NCBI GenBank assembly: GCA_021852055.1
Contig: JAJZOD010000010.1
Location: 1-50,769, forward strand
Length of the DNA stretch: 50,769 bases
Reading direction: 5' to 3'
From: Microcaldota archaeon
Lineage (GTDB): Archaea > Micrarchaeota > Micrarchaeia > Micrarchaeales > CABMGC01
Shown here piece by piece: positions 1-7,308 of this stretch (within the stretch, counting starts at the first letter, position 1; the number at the start of each line of letters is the position of its first letter). The notes under the pieces were generated by a model. It made no database searches, was not told where the DNA came from, and worked only from the letters and a program-made list of their open reading frames with translations. A program made the position numbers and the translations under genes.

Positions 1-111
1 AATGTCAGTAACAACAATAACATGAACCATACTTTCGATTGGGGCGCAGTTGGTGGTAAGACAGGCGTTACATACTGGATTCAGCAATACGTCAATAACA
101 ACCACCGGTAA
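1..111 (+). CDS. 3' end of an unknown gene (partial)
   Basis: The first reading frame is open from the window edge to a TAA at 109-111 and gives the last 36 residues of a protein. They are rich in Asn and aromatic residues and include a Gly-Gly-Lys-Thr-Gly turn. The composition fits the secreted Asn/Ser/Thr-rich proteins that follow on the same strand, so this is probably the tail of another surface protein. That is inference; the family cannot be recognised from so short a piece. Confidence 0.45.
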   Translation, partial: NVSNNNNMNHTFDWGAVGGKTGVTYWIQQYVNNNHR

Positions 112-126
112 ACAAGAGTTGTCGGT

Positions 127-720
127 GTGTGCGAAAAGTGCAAATACATTCAAAGCTCTGTAAAAGCACAGTCCGCAATGGAGTATCTGATGACTTATGG
201 GTGGTCGATACTACTCATATCTGTTGCACTTGCAGCACTTTACGAACTCGGCGTGTTCAACAATTTCGGCGGTGCATCTGCATGTGTTGCGCAGTCAGGT
301 TTTTTATGCACTAACATATTTGCAGATGCAAATGTTTTGAATAGCGCTGGGGAACCAAGTATAAATGTCACAATAGGCGAAGTTGGTAGCACCTGGACAA
401 ATGTTTATGTTATATCGGTACCACAAGGAATAATATTAAATAACACCACCCCCGGGAAAGTATGCAATACCTGTTTTTACTATTGGGGTGAAGTGGTTGG
501 TACATACGGTATTATGCCACAGCTGACTTCTGGCGAAGAAAAGCAGATAAGATTCTGGGTAAAATACACAGATCCTGGGGTTTCAGGCCCTTACGGCGAA
601 TTGGGTGAAAGGTTTACAGGAACAATATGGGCTATGTACTCTGTTCCAGGAGCGACGAATACATTGGCTGAGTTAGGTACATACATAGTTACTGCAACGT
701 CAAATACACTGCCGAATTAG
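127..720 (+). CDS. pilin-like protein with class III signal peptide
   Basis: A 197-residue secreted protein starting at GTG 127. Residues 13-44 hold a short basic leader (KAQ), the motif QSAMEYL with the Glu found at +5 of mature pilins and archaellins, and a hydrophobic helix. This is the layout of archaeal class III signal peptides cut by an archaellin/prepilin peptidase. The rest is a Cys-containing beta-rich ectodomain with several N-glycosylation sequons. It is probably assembled as a pilus subunit or held at the surface by its N-terminal helix. The DNA right after the stop (720-928) encodes a broken beta-propeller in another frame, so this may be the surviving front part of a longer pilin-propeller protein. 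The secretion ATPase at 33303 is a plausible partner. Confidence 0.7.
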   Translation: MCEKCKYIQSSVKAQSAMEYLMTYGWSILLISVALAALYELGVFNNFGGASACVAQSGFLCTNIFADANVLNSAGEPSINVTIGEVGSTWTNVYVISVPQGIILNNTTPGKVCNTCFYYWGEVVGTYGIMPQLTSGEEKQIRFWVKYTDPGVSGPYGELGERFTGTIWAMYSVPGATNTLAELGTYIVTATSNTLPN

Positions 721-928
721 TCATATTTCCAGAAGAGCAAGCATTAGAAGGCACAATAACTGCCGGTTTATCTCAGCCTTCAGGCATAGCAATAAGCTCA
801 TCAGGCTATGCGTATGCAGCAAATTTCTGTTCAAGCAATGTTGTATAATAAATACACCTACAGGTTCAGTAGTCGGGCAATTAGGTGCAAGTTCTGGTGT
901 TGCAGAACCATTTGGAATAGCCATATGA
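720..928 (+). pseudogene. beta-propeller (YVTN/NHL-like) remnant, frameshifted
   Basis: From 720 one frame reads through a propeller blade (LSQPSGIAISSSGYAYAANF, then NVV) to tandem stop codons near 846. Shifting by one base continues the same blade (IINTPTGSVVGQLG), and the next blade begins (EPFGIAI) before a stop at 926-928. The two frames together make one typical YVTN/NHL repeat unit, so a single-base change has broken it. It follows the pilin stop with no gap and may be the lost C-terminal part of that protein. No gene is seen between 929 and about 1086. Confidence 0.55.
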
Positions 929-1236
929 AGATATCTCTGTTTTATGCTGGATATGCGCGAAGAAGGCGCCATATGTAACTTATATTACAGTCTCAAACTC
1001 TGCACGCCTTACCTCTATGTTTTTGGGTAGTGAAGTATCCATCCTCACTTGGAGGAAAGTCGGATGTACTCCATCCTGTTTCATAGATGTCTGCCGCTTC
1101 AAGTCCCTACGAGATGCTTCAAAAGCAATGTTTTTATTGTTTCACATTCAATTCTTGGATTATGCTAAAACCCCCAGCATATCTAAGAAAGCAGGCACAA
1201 TGCCAAAAGAAATGCTTAGAATCTTCTAGGGATGTT

Positions 1237-2868
1237 TTGACTGCAGAGAAGAAAGGCTTCGGTTTTGCTGAGAGCAGATATTCACAAAAAGCGCAGAGCG
1301 CAATGGAATATCTGATGACTTATGGATGGTCGATACTGGTCATTGCAGTAGTGATAGGTGTGCTGTTCGAACTCGGAGTGTTCAACAGCGGAGGCAATGC
1401 GCTGCCAAATGCGTGCATTCCACAGTCAGGTTACATGTGCTCAAATCCGCAGCTTAGCAGCACAGGCAATCTTCTTATTACCTTTGGGCAGGCGTACGGC
1501 AGTGTGATTACTGTAACCGGAACGGGGTGCTCCGGCAGCACTGCACAACCATCAACATTCTCAAGCACTGATTTATCCTTTGCATCAGGAGCTGAGAACA
1601 GTTTGGTTTTCAGCTGCCCTACAACTTCAAATGCAATGGGCACAGAATTCCACGGCACTTTATGGATAGAGTACACAAAGAATAATGTCCCAGGCATAAT
1701 AAGCCAGGTTGCAGAGATAACTGCAAAGGCCACTACCACCAACAGTTTTGCAGGCTCCGGCAGCGGAAGTCTACAAACGTCGTATTATGTGCCAATAACT
1801 CTTTCAAACCAACAAAGTTCTGGCACTGCAGCAAACTTCCAGCAGATGGTTTTCTTCAATCCATCATTGTCGCAGTATTCGCAGTACGAAGCATCAAACC
1901 TAAGCAACATCGAGTTCACATCAGGTGCGCCTGCAGGGCAAGCAGGCAGTACGCCCATGTATGCATGGTTAGAAAGCGGTGCGTCTACTGCAGCGACAAA
2001 TACAGTCGCATGGGTAAATCTGGGCAGTAGTACACTCGGTGCTGCTGGTTCAGGCAGCAACACGCTTACAATCTACATGAACTTTATGCCAAACAATGCG
2101 CCAGTTACGTCCCATTACACAGGCTACGCACCGCAGCTGTGGTGTGCATCTGGATGCTTCCAGACTTCGTACGCGCAGTATGATGATGGCGCAAGCGTGT
2201 TTTCGATATATAATAATTTTATTGGAAATACGTTAAGCTCTTCATGGACATACTCACTTTTAAGCAATCCTTCTGGAGCAACAGGTAGTTATTCTGTAAG
2301 TAATAGCTTAACCGTATATAATTCAAATGGTATTGATCTTTGGCAGAATGATTATATGATAACACTTATTTATTACAATACTCCAATAACTGGAAATTAT
2401 ATAATTCAAACTTTACTAAATTCATTATCAGCCGCAGATACTTGGACTAAAGCTGGAATATTATCACAATCAAGCATTACAGATACTTCGACATCAAATG
2501 GTGAGGCATACATGACTGCAACTGGAGGTCAAGGATACTCATTTCAAACCCAAGCATGTAATGGTGATATAGCAGGTTGTTCTTATATGGCAGGTGGTAG
2601 TATAACTTACCCTACGGTTTTAGATTTACAGTTTGATGGAAATAATTATGGTGGATATACAGGTTCTACCTTAGAACAGCTTACTAGTGGAGGAATGGGT
2701 GGCAGTGTATCTCAACCAATAGGAACAACATCAAATCAATATTTTAGTATTTTTATAACCTCACATGCAAGCCCAGGTACTTCTTATGGAACATTTCAAT
2801 ACATATTAGTTCGTTCATATCCTCCAAATGGAGTAATGCCAAGCGTAAGCTTTGGAAGCGTGTCGTGA
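1237..2868 (+). CDS. pilin-like surface protein with DUF2341 domain
   Basis: The frame is open from an ATG at 1087, but the first 50 residues would be Cys-rich and unlike a signal peptide. I prefer TTG 1237, six bases after AGGG, which leaves a basic 20-residue leader before QSAMEYLMTYGW and a hydrophobic helix (class III signal). Residues about 55-175 resemble the pilin ectodomain of the upstream gene. Residues about 180-320 match the DUF2341 pattern (YYVPITL near the start, YDDGASVF and YNNF near the end). Residues about 322-541 look like the lectin-like beta sandwich that often follows DUF2341, ending in YPPNGVMP, a phrase also present in the 1605-residue protein at 12004. The DNA from about 2200 on is clearly more AT-rich than the first part, so the C-terminal half may have been acquired separately. 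Probable role: adhesive minor pilin or surface protein. Confidence 0.7.
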   Translation: MTAEKKGFGFAESRYSQKAQSAMEYLMTYGWSILVIAVVIGVLFELGVFNSGGNALPNACIPQSGYMCSNPQLSSTGNLLITFGQAYGSVITVTGTGCSGSTAQPSTFSSTDLSFASGAENSLVFSCPTTSNAMGTEFHGTLWIEYTKNNVPGIISQVAEITAKATTTNSFAGSGSGSLQTSYYVPITLSNQQSSGTAANFQQMVFFNPSLSQYSQYEASNLSNIEFTSGAPAGQAGSTPMYAWLESGASTAATNTVAWVNLGSSTLGAAGSGSNTLTIYMNFMPNNAPVTSHYTGYAPQLWCASGCFQTSYAQYDDGASVFSIYNNFIGNTLSSSWTYSLLSNPSGATGSYSVSNSLTVYNSNGIDLWQNDYMITLIYYNTPITGNYIIQTLLNSLSAADTWTKAGILSQSSITDTSTSNGEAYMTATGGQGYSFQTQACNGDIAGCSYMAGGSITYPTVLDLQFDGNNYGGYTGSTLEQLTSGGMGGSVSQPIGTTSNQYFSIFITSHASPGTSYGTFQYILVRSYPPNGVMPSVSFGSVS

Positions 2869-2951
2869 TTGTTGCGCGATGAAGGCGCCATTATGGCAGG
2901 CACCAGCACAACCGGCATAATGTACAAAACGTCAGGCGTCTTACCACTCCT

Positions 2952-2959
2952 TTTATATA
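2952..2959 (+). promoter_or_regulatory. TATA box for the S19e-PDCD5 transcript
   Basis: TTTATATA preceded by a C-rich stretch. An archaeal start of transcription would fall near 2980-2985, giving a short 5' leader before the S19e start at 3030. Confidence 0.5.
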
Positions 2960-3029
2960 CATTTTGTTGCAAAATATGTGTAGAATATAAGCATGTTCAT
3001 CTTTGATGAGATGCATTTTGCGTGTAAAC

Positions 3030-3446
3030 ATGTCAAACATAAACGAGGCAGACAGCACAATGCTGATAAGCAAGGTCGCAGAGAAGCTTAAAAGCATGAA
3101 CGTTCATGCACCTGGCTATGTAAGCTATGTCAAAACAGGACCAGGAAAGGAGCGCGTTCCAAGCGATCCGAATTTCTGGTATGTGAGATGCGCTTCAGTG
3201 CTAAGGCAGACATACCTGAACGGGCCGATAGGCATCTCAAGGCTCAGGATAAGATACGGCACAAGAAAAAGGCATGTAGTTCATAAGCACCATTCATACA
3301 GATCAGGCGGCAGCGCCATAAAAGACGCATTCGATGCGCTTGAAAAGCTTGGTTATGTTAAAAAAGGGAAAAGAGGGCGCACAATAACACCACAAGGCCG
3401 TTCTTTCCTGGACAAAACTGCCGGAGAGGTGCTCAAAGGTGCATAG
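3030..3446 (+). CDS. rps19e: 30S ribosomal protein S19e
   Basis: A 138-residue basic protein with the S19e winged-helix pattern: N-terminal ISKVAEKLK, the core PNFWYVRCASVLRQTYLNGP, then ISRLRIRYGTRKRHV and the C-terminal GRTITPQGRSFLDK. S19e is a component of the archaeal/eukaryotic small subunit needed for 30S maturation. The frame opens at TTG 3003, but ATG 3030 gives the usual N-terminus, about 20 residues before the conserved helix. Length is normal for the family. The stop codon directly abuts the next gene, the PDCD5 homologue, a common archaeal pairing, so the two are almost certainly co-transcribed. Confidence 0.95.
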   Translation: MSNINEADSTMLISKVAEKLKSMNVHAPGYVSYVKTGPGKERVPSDPNFWYVRCASVLRQTYLNGPIGISRLRIRYGTRKRHVVHKHHSYRSGGSAIKDAFDALEKLGYVKKGKRGRTITPQGRSFLDKTAGEVLKGA

Positions 3447-3752
3447 ATGCCTGACCAGCAGGGAAGCGAGGAAGACAAGTACAGAAAAGAGATGGCCAAG
3501 CGCATAAAAGCGATGCAGGCGGAGCAGCAGAAACGCGAGATAGCAAAAAAATTCCTTACCAATGAAGCATACGAACGGCTGATGAATGTGCGCATATCCA
3601 ACAGGGATCTGTACACGCAGCTTATAAGTCTTATAATCCAGATGGCGCAGAGCAGCAGGATACAGGGCAAACTTACAGATGAGCAGCTAAAGAGTCTGCT
3701 TGCACGGCTTACATACAGGCCGGAGCCGACAATAGAGTTCAAGCATAAATAA
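3447..3752 (+). CDS. PDCD5-family DNA-binding protein
   Basis: A 101-residue, highly charged helical protein. The first 40 residues are a long charged helix (KEMAKRIKAMQAEQQKREIA), followed by the helical core with FLTNEAYERLMNVR, LISLIIQMAQSSRIQGKLTDEQLK and a C-terminal LTYRP. This is the PDCD5/TFAR19 pattern, also called DUF122 in archaea, a three-helix nucleic-acid-binding fold. ATG 3447 follows the S19e stop without a gap. Its function in archaea is not settled; the linkage to S19e suggests a ribosome or RNA-related role (inference). Confidence 0.93.
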   Translation: MPDQQGSEEDKYRKEMAKRIKAMQAEQQKREIAKKFLTNEAYERLMNVRISNRDLYTQLISLIIQMAQSSRIQGKLTDEQLKSLLARLTYRPEPTIEFKHK

Positions 3753-3870
3753 GATGTTCAAAGCAAAATCACAGACCAAATCAAAAATGCTAAAAATGCA
3801 ACAGTTCAAATAAGTATACAAACAAGGTATACAAACAACACACGACACGTTTAAAAGGTGCAACGGCATA

Positions 3871-3882
3871 AATTATATATTA
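3871..3882 (+). promoter_or_regulatory. TATA box upstream of rpl39e
   Basis: AATTATATATTA lies about 65 bases before the L39e start in a 196-base gap. The same gap holds two adjacent copies of GTATACAAACAA (about 3815-3841) of unknown meaning. A second AT-rich candidate, TTTAAAAG, is at about 3850. Confidence 0.45.
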
Positions 3883-3948
3883 AAGCAAGGCATCGCTTAT
3901 AGCAGGCATGCAAAAAGGAAAAATAGTAAATAGGATTATGGTGTTTAT

Positions 3949-4107
3949 ATGGGAAAGAAGAGTCAACTTAAAAAAGCCAGGCTTGGCAAAAAACTGAAAC
4001 AGAATAGGCGCGTTCCTGTGCTTGCTACATTAAGGACGCACAGGCGTGTCCAGTACAACAGGATGCAGCGCGACTGGCGCAAGAGGAAGCTTAAGTTCAA
4101 GGAGTGA
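3949..4107 (+). CDS. rpl39e: 50S ribosomal protein L39e
   Basis: A 52-residue, strongly basic protein. It starts MGKKSQLKKARLGKKLKQN, continues with RRVPVLATLRT and ends with the QYNRMQRDWRKRKLK stretch. This is the L39e family at normal length, a small protein lining the peptide exit tunnel of the archaeal/eukaryotic large subunit. It is followed after five bases by L31e, the standard archaeal order rpl39e-rpl31e-eif6. The identification is secure despite the small size. Confidence 0.95.
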   Translation: MGKKSQLKKARLGKKLKQNRRVPVLATLRTHRRVQYNRMQRDWRKRKLKFKE

Positions 4108-4112
4108 TTTTT

Positions 4113-4580
4113 ATGGCAACTACTATAACAAGGACTGTTAGTCTGCGAAAGAGGCTTGTGCGCATTCATACAACGCGCAGGCTGAAGAAGTCTGTAGACT
4201 ACTTGAGGGAGGACATAGCACGCCATGCAAAGGTAAATGTCAGTGCAGTAAAGCTCAGCCAGGAGCTTGGCAGTTATGTGGTAAGCAGGGTTTCAAGGAG
4301 AATGGTTCCTGTAAAGATAACAGTTGAAAAAAGCGGAGACATAGTAAAGGCTGATCTTGCCCAGGAGCTTAAGCGCAAGCCCAAAGCTGCACCAGCGCCT
4401 GCCGGCAAATCTGCCGCAGAACAGAAAAGGCAGGCTCCAGCTGCCAATGCCGCAGCGTCGCAACCTTCAAAAGGCACAGCAAAGCAGACAGATGCATCAA
4501 AGAAGGCAGCATCCACTCCTCAAAAACCTGCAGGCGGCAAAACGGCACCTACAGGGAGCACTGACAAGAAGGTCAGTTAA
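4113..4580 (+). CDS. rpl31e: 50S ribosomal protein L31e with low-complexity C-terminal tail
   Basis: Residues 1-85 form the L31e domain (ITRTVSLRKRLVRIHTTRRL, then ARHAKV, VKLSQELGSYVVSRVSRRMV). This subunit sits near the exit of the peptide tunnel. Residues about 90-155 are an Ala/Lys/Pro/Gln-rich, probably disordered tail that most L31e proteins lack; the normal length is about 80-95 residues. The tail is encoded without interruption and the stop abuts aIF6, so it is not a sequencing artefact by appearance. I chose ATG 4113; the frame extends only nine bases upstream. Confidence 0.94.
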   Translation: MATTITRTVSLRKRLVRIHTTRRLKKSVDYLREDIARHAKVNVSAVKLSQELGSYVVSRVSRRMVPVKITVEKSGDIVKADLAQELKRKPKAAPAPAGKSAAEQKRQAPAANAAASQPSKGTAKQTDASKKAASTPQKPAGGKTAPTGSTDKKVS

Positions 4581-5249
4581 ATGCCGGTAGCAAAGCTGAA
4601 CATTCTCGGCAACGATTATATCGGAGCATTTGCACTTTCAGCAGATTCCTTTTCGCTTATAGCAAGAGGCGCAACAAAAGGCGAGCACATCGCGTTGCAA
4701 CGAGATCTCGAGGCACCTGTCCACAGCACAACTGTCAACGGATCCGACCTTATAGGCATATATGCCACATGCAACTCCAATTCTGTGCTACTTCCTGAAA
4801 TGGCATACTCAAACGAGGTGCGCCAGCTGAAAAAGGCGCTTCCCAATGTAAGCGTGCATGTACTGGACACGGATCTAAATGCACTAGGGAACAACATACT
4901 CGCAAACGACACCATTGCAATAATCAATCCTAACTATTCTTCAAAAGAGGCCAAGCACATATCCGACCTGCTCGGCGTTGAGGTGATAAGGATGGGCATA
5001 GGCGGTTTTGAGACGGTCGGCGCAAACAATATTCTAACAAACAAAGGCATAGTGCTGAACAATGCTGTCAGCGAGAAGGAGGAGGAAGAGCTGAAAGGCA
5101 TCTTCAAGTCCGTATCGCAGTCAACAGCAAACATGGGGGCTCTGAGCATAGGCCTCTGTGCAGTCGCAAATTCAAAAGGCGTAGTCGTAGGCAAATCAAC
5201 TACAGGGTACGAGCTTGCCAATATATCGGACGGCCTTGCAGTTGATTAG
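4581..5249 (+). CDS. eif6: translation initiation factor 6 (aIF6)
   Basis: A 222-residue protein with the IF6 pentein fold pattern: repeated modules such as GNDYIGAFA, GSDLIGIYATCNSNSVLLP, LGNNILANDTIAIINPNYS and GANNILTNKGIVLN. aIF6 binds the large ribosomal subunit and blocks premature joining with the small subunit. It starts at the base after the L31e stop, so translation is probably coupled. In most archaea the next genes would be LX/L18a, prefoldin alpha and ftsY; here they are interrupted, and pfdA-ftsY appear only at 26033. Confidence 0.95.
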   Translation: MPVAKLNILGNDYIGAFALSADSFSLIARGATKGEHIALQRDLEAPVHSTTVNGSDLIGIYATCNSNSVLLPEMAYSNEVRQLKKALPNVSVHVLDTDLNALGNNILANDTIAIINPNYSSKEAKHISDLLGVEVIRMGIGGFETVGANNILTNKGIVLNNAVSEKEEEELKGIFKSVSQSTANMGALSIGLCAVANSKGVVVGKSTTGYELANISDGLAVD

Positions 5250-5379
5250 TCTGCATACCTGCTGCAATATGCAACATAATAGACGGCGACAGCTGCGTTG
5301 TCGAATCTGCATTTCTTTGCATGCTTTCTGATCTGCGAAATCCTTTTAAGCATTGCCGTTATTATAACCATGTAATAAA

Positions 5380-6174
5380 ATGGCCGACCTTATGAGCATT
5401 GCACTAAACAGCGCAACGCTTCTTCAGAGTGTCCCAGGATACGCAGCTGCAAATTCAACAACATACCTTAATGCAGCCACTATCTACACAGAGAACACAA
5501 TTGCGGTAATGCTGACGCTGCTCACCATACTTGCAATATCAATACAGGTTGCAAGAGGCTACTTCCTCAGGGTCCTCAAGAAATTCACGCTCAGGGTAGC
5601 CGCAGATGTATGGTGGCTGATATACGTAATACTCAGGGATGCAAGCATATTCCTTGTAGTGTTTTTGGGGTTCATGCTTTTTTATCCGGGAATATATCAG
5701 GACTTTCCAATAGCAGTGCCATTCATGCCTCTCGCAGTAGACTTCTTTGCCATAGCCCTGGTAATAATGCTAATTAAAGATACTGACGAAGACATAAAGT
5801 ACAACAATGTGCTTACAATACTTATAGCAGTCGGCACGTTCCTTTACATCTTCGGCACAATATTTGTAACAGAGAGCGCAACTCAGCTCGCAAACCTGCC
5901 GCCAACTGTATCTAATTCAGCTTCAAACATCTGGGGATTCGTAAACACCTACTTCAACTCGATGAACAATCCTGCGTTATCAATATACTCTTTCTACATA
6001 TGCTTCGGCATTCTAGTAATTGCAGGCATAGTCGCGCTGAGGTACGGGCTTGAATTCGGCATACCGCGCAGCAGCGTGATAACCAACCCGAATCCAATAA
6101 TCAAGCAGACAGGGCAGCCGCAGAATCCGCCAAAGGAACAGGCACAGGAGCAGAGGCCTTCAGTGCCTAGGTAG
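5380..6174 (+). CDS. multi-spanning membrane protein, unknown function
   Basis: 264 residues with about five or six hydrophobic segments: roughly residues 37-60, 80-105, 112-135, 142-165 and 205-225. There is a short extracellular-type loop with Asn and Ser between the last two. The C-terminal 35 residues are Pro/Gln-rich and soluble. A TTTTAAG element about 35 bases before ATG 5380 suggests a nearly leaderless transcript. The ferredoxin gene starts 11 bases after its stop, so the two are probably co-transcribed, which raises a membrane redox role as a possibility. I do not recognise the family. Confidence 0.75.
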   Translation: MADLMSIALNSATLLQSVPGYAAANSTTYLNAATIYTENTIAVMLTLLTILAISIQVARGYFLRVLKKFTLRVAADVWWLIYVILRDASIFLVVFLGFMLFYPGIYQDFPIAVPFMPLAVDFFAIALVIMLIKDTDEDIKYNNVLTILIAVGTFLYIFGTIFVTESATQLANLPPTVSNSASNIWGFVNTYFNSMNNPALSIYSFYICFGILVIAGIVALRYGLEFGIPRSSVITNPNPIIKQTGQPQNPPKEQAQEQRPSVPR

Positions 6175-6185
6175 TAGCTGAGCAT

Positions 6186-6620
6186 ATGCCTTTCGAATAC
6201 ACATTCGATAAAAACGTTTGCATACAGTGCGGCATATGCGGCGACGTGTGCCCCGTCAATGCACTCGACTTCACACGTGCAGTGCACAAAAATCCCGAAG
6301 ATGCAAAAACGGTATCTGACAAAGAAGAGGATATGACCGAGTTCCCCATTCAAGTAGACAAATGCATAGGCTGCATGATATGCCCTGAAGAGTGTCCTGT
6401 ATCATGCATAACTATACTCAAAGCCGACAAGGAGCCCAAATACGCAGAAAAACAGGGACCCATGCTTACAGAAGAGCCTGTAAAAGATGAGTTTGCTCTT
6501 TCAAAATACACCAAGGTGCGCCCTACAAGGGTAAAGACAAAGGATCCATGGGGTAAGGTGTACATATACAGGCCGAGGCGCAGGAAGTCGCAGACAGGAA
6601 CATGGGAGGGCATGCAGTAG
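6186..6620 (+). CDS. 2[4Fe-4S] ferredoxin with basic C-terminal extension
   Basis: 144 residues. Two cluster motifs are clear: CIQCGICGDVCP at about 12-23 and CIGCMICPEECP at about 60-71, each with three clustered Cys and the Cys-Pro that serves the other cluster. A 30-residue charged insertion lies between them. The last 36 residues form a basic tail (TRVKTKDPWGKVYIY, then RPRRRKSQTG). Related C-terminally extended ferredoxins accompany oxidoreductases in Thermoplasma-like archaea; the partner here is unknown. The coding sequence of the tail and the DNA behind it occur again at 23571, on the far side of the surface-protein island. Confidence 0.88.
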   Translation: MPFEYTFDKNVCIQCGICGDVCPVNALDFTRAVHKNPEDAKTVSDKEEDMTEFPIQVDKCIGCMICPEECPVSCITILKADKEPKYAEKQGPMLTEEPVKDEFALSKYTKVRPTRVKTKDPWGKVYIYRPRRRKSQTGTWEGMQ

Positions 6621-6768
6621 CTGTGCTGTACGCAACTTTATCCTGTATTCGCTTAACACCGCGAGCTGGAAATCCCGCACTGTTTATGGGTTGGTAGATG
6701 CCATCAACGGCAGCAATGAGATGAATGTACAAATCCCATAACAACTGACAAGGATTTGAATATATACC
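6507..6768. repeat. direct repeat copy 1 (ferredoxin 3' end and downstream DNA)
   Basis: Bases 6507-6657 align with 23571-23716 at high identity over about 150 bases, with only point differences and one short indel. The similarity resumes at about 6725-6768 (CCCATAACAA, then AATATATACC) against 23744-23782, after an extra segment of about 60 bases present only in this copy. Copy 1 includes the real end of the ferredoxin gene and a promoter-like AT-rich block that now faces transposon debris. Confidence 0.85.
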
Positions 6769-6850
6769 AACCTCTTCATAACACAGGAGGTTATGCCACA
6801 TTAATCTGTTAAAACTCATTTTGAAGCAAAAAAGCGATAAAGTCAACTTA
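6769..6850 (-). pseudogene. tiny transposase C-terminal remnant
   Basis: Read on the minus strand this stretch encodes MWHNLLCYEEVG, close to the GIWHNLLVL ending of the degraded transposase at 10820-11500. The matching DNA, about 34 bases carrying AACCTC and GAGGTT as an inverted pair, is similar at 6769-6801 and 10812-10846. It is probably the end of a second, nearly erased copy of the same element. It is short, so the call is tentative. Confidence 0.4.
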
Positions 6851-6908
6851 TTCTCATCTCAATTTTACGCGATAGGTGAATAAAACCAAGAAGTTTGTTA
6901 TTCCTCAA

Positions 6909-7116
6909 CTACAAGTTTAGGCATGCTGCCTTGACTGGTGTTTTCTCGCAGAGACTATTATGCGGTGTCATATAATTATAGATAAATCTAAAGAAAATAA
7001 GTTTCGATAACGCACTTCATGTGTTTGGAAAACACAAACAGCGCCGATTTTTTTCCGATTTCCTTGTTATATCTCCCTATCGGATTGTTGCTGTGCCTCA
7101 AATCATTTCCTACAGC
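6909..7116 (-). pseudogene. DDE (rve/IS6-like) transposase C-terminal remnant
   Basis: On the minus strand, from 7116, one frame reads a phrase with HSNNPIGRYNKEIGKKSALF up to a stop after IETYFL. A one-base shift continues FIYNYMTPHNSLCEKTPVKA to a stop at 6909. The NN-x-I-x-R-x-N block followed by YN-x-M-x-PH-x-SL-x-x-KTP is the classic end of an integrase-core transposase of IS6-like type. Only this C-terminal part is left, with a frameshift and no start. Confidence 0.6.
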
Positions 7117-7205
7117 CAAACCTGTCTATGGGAAACGTACCTATCACTATATTAAAAAGAAAGAATAGAGAAATAGAATTTATAAGACCCTAAAGTTTAT
7201 AATTT

Positions 7206-7266
7206 GTCAGGTTCCTAACAATTAGACATAGGGGACGGCGTTTTTACATAAATGTCAGGTTCCTAA
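7206..7266. repeat. paired TGTCAGGTTCCTAA repeats before the pilin-TIGR03790 gene
   Basis: TGTCAGGTTCCTAA occurs at 7206-7219 and again at 7253-7266. A degenerate relative, TTTGCCAGATCCCTAATTT, is at about 9449-9467, on the other side of the gene. They may be ends of insertion sequences; the first lies next to the IS6-like remnant. Confidence 0.5.
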
Positions 7267-7269
7267 TAT

Positions 7270-7277
7270 GTTTATAA
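7270..7277 (+). promoter_or_regulatory. TATA box for the pilin-TIGR03790 gene
   Basis: GTTTATAA lies about 30 bases before GTG 7300 and about 35 before ATG 7309, the spacing expected for a leaderless or near-leaderless archaeal mRNA. Confidence 0.5.
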
Positions 7278-7308
7278 TGGTTTGTGCCGTTGTATAACAG
7301 TGAATAGA

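Noticed and set aside
3815-3841. Two GTATACAAACAA repeats as a regulator-binding site
   Set aside because: Only two short copies exist in an AT-rich gap, and a similar string occurs by chance inside argS; there is no basis for naming a regulator.
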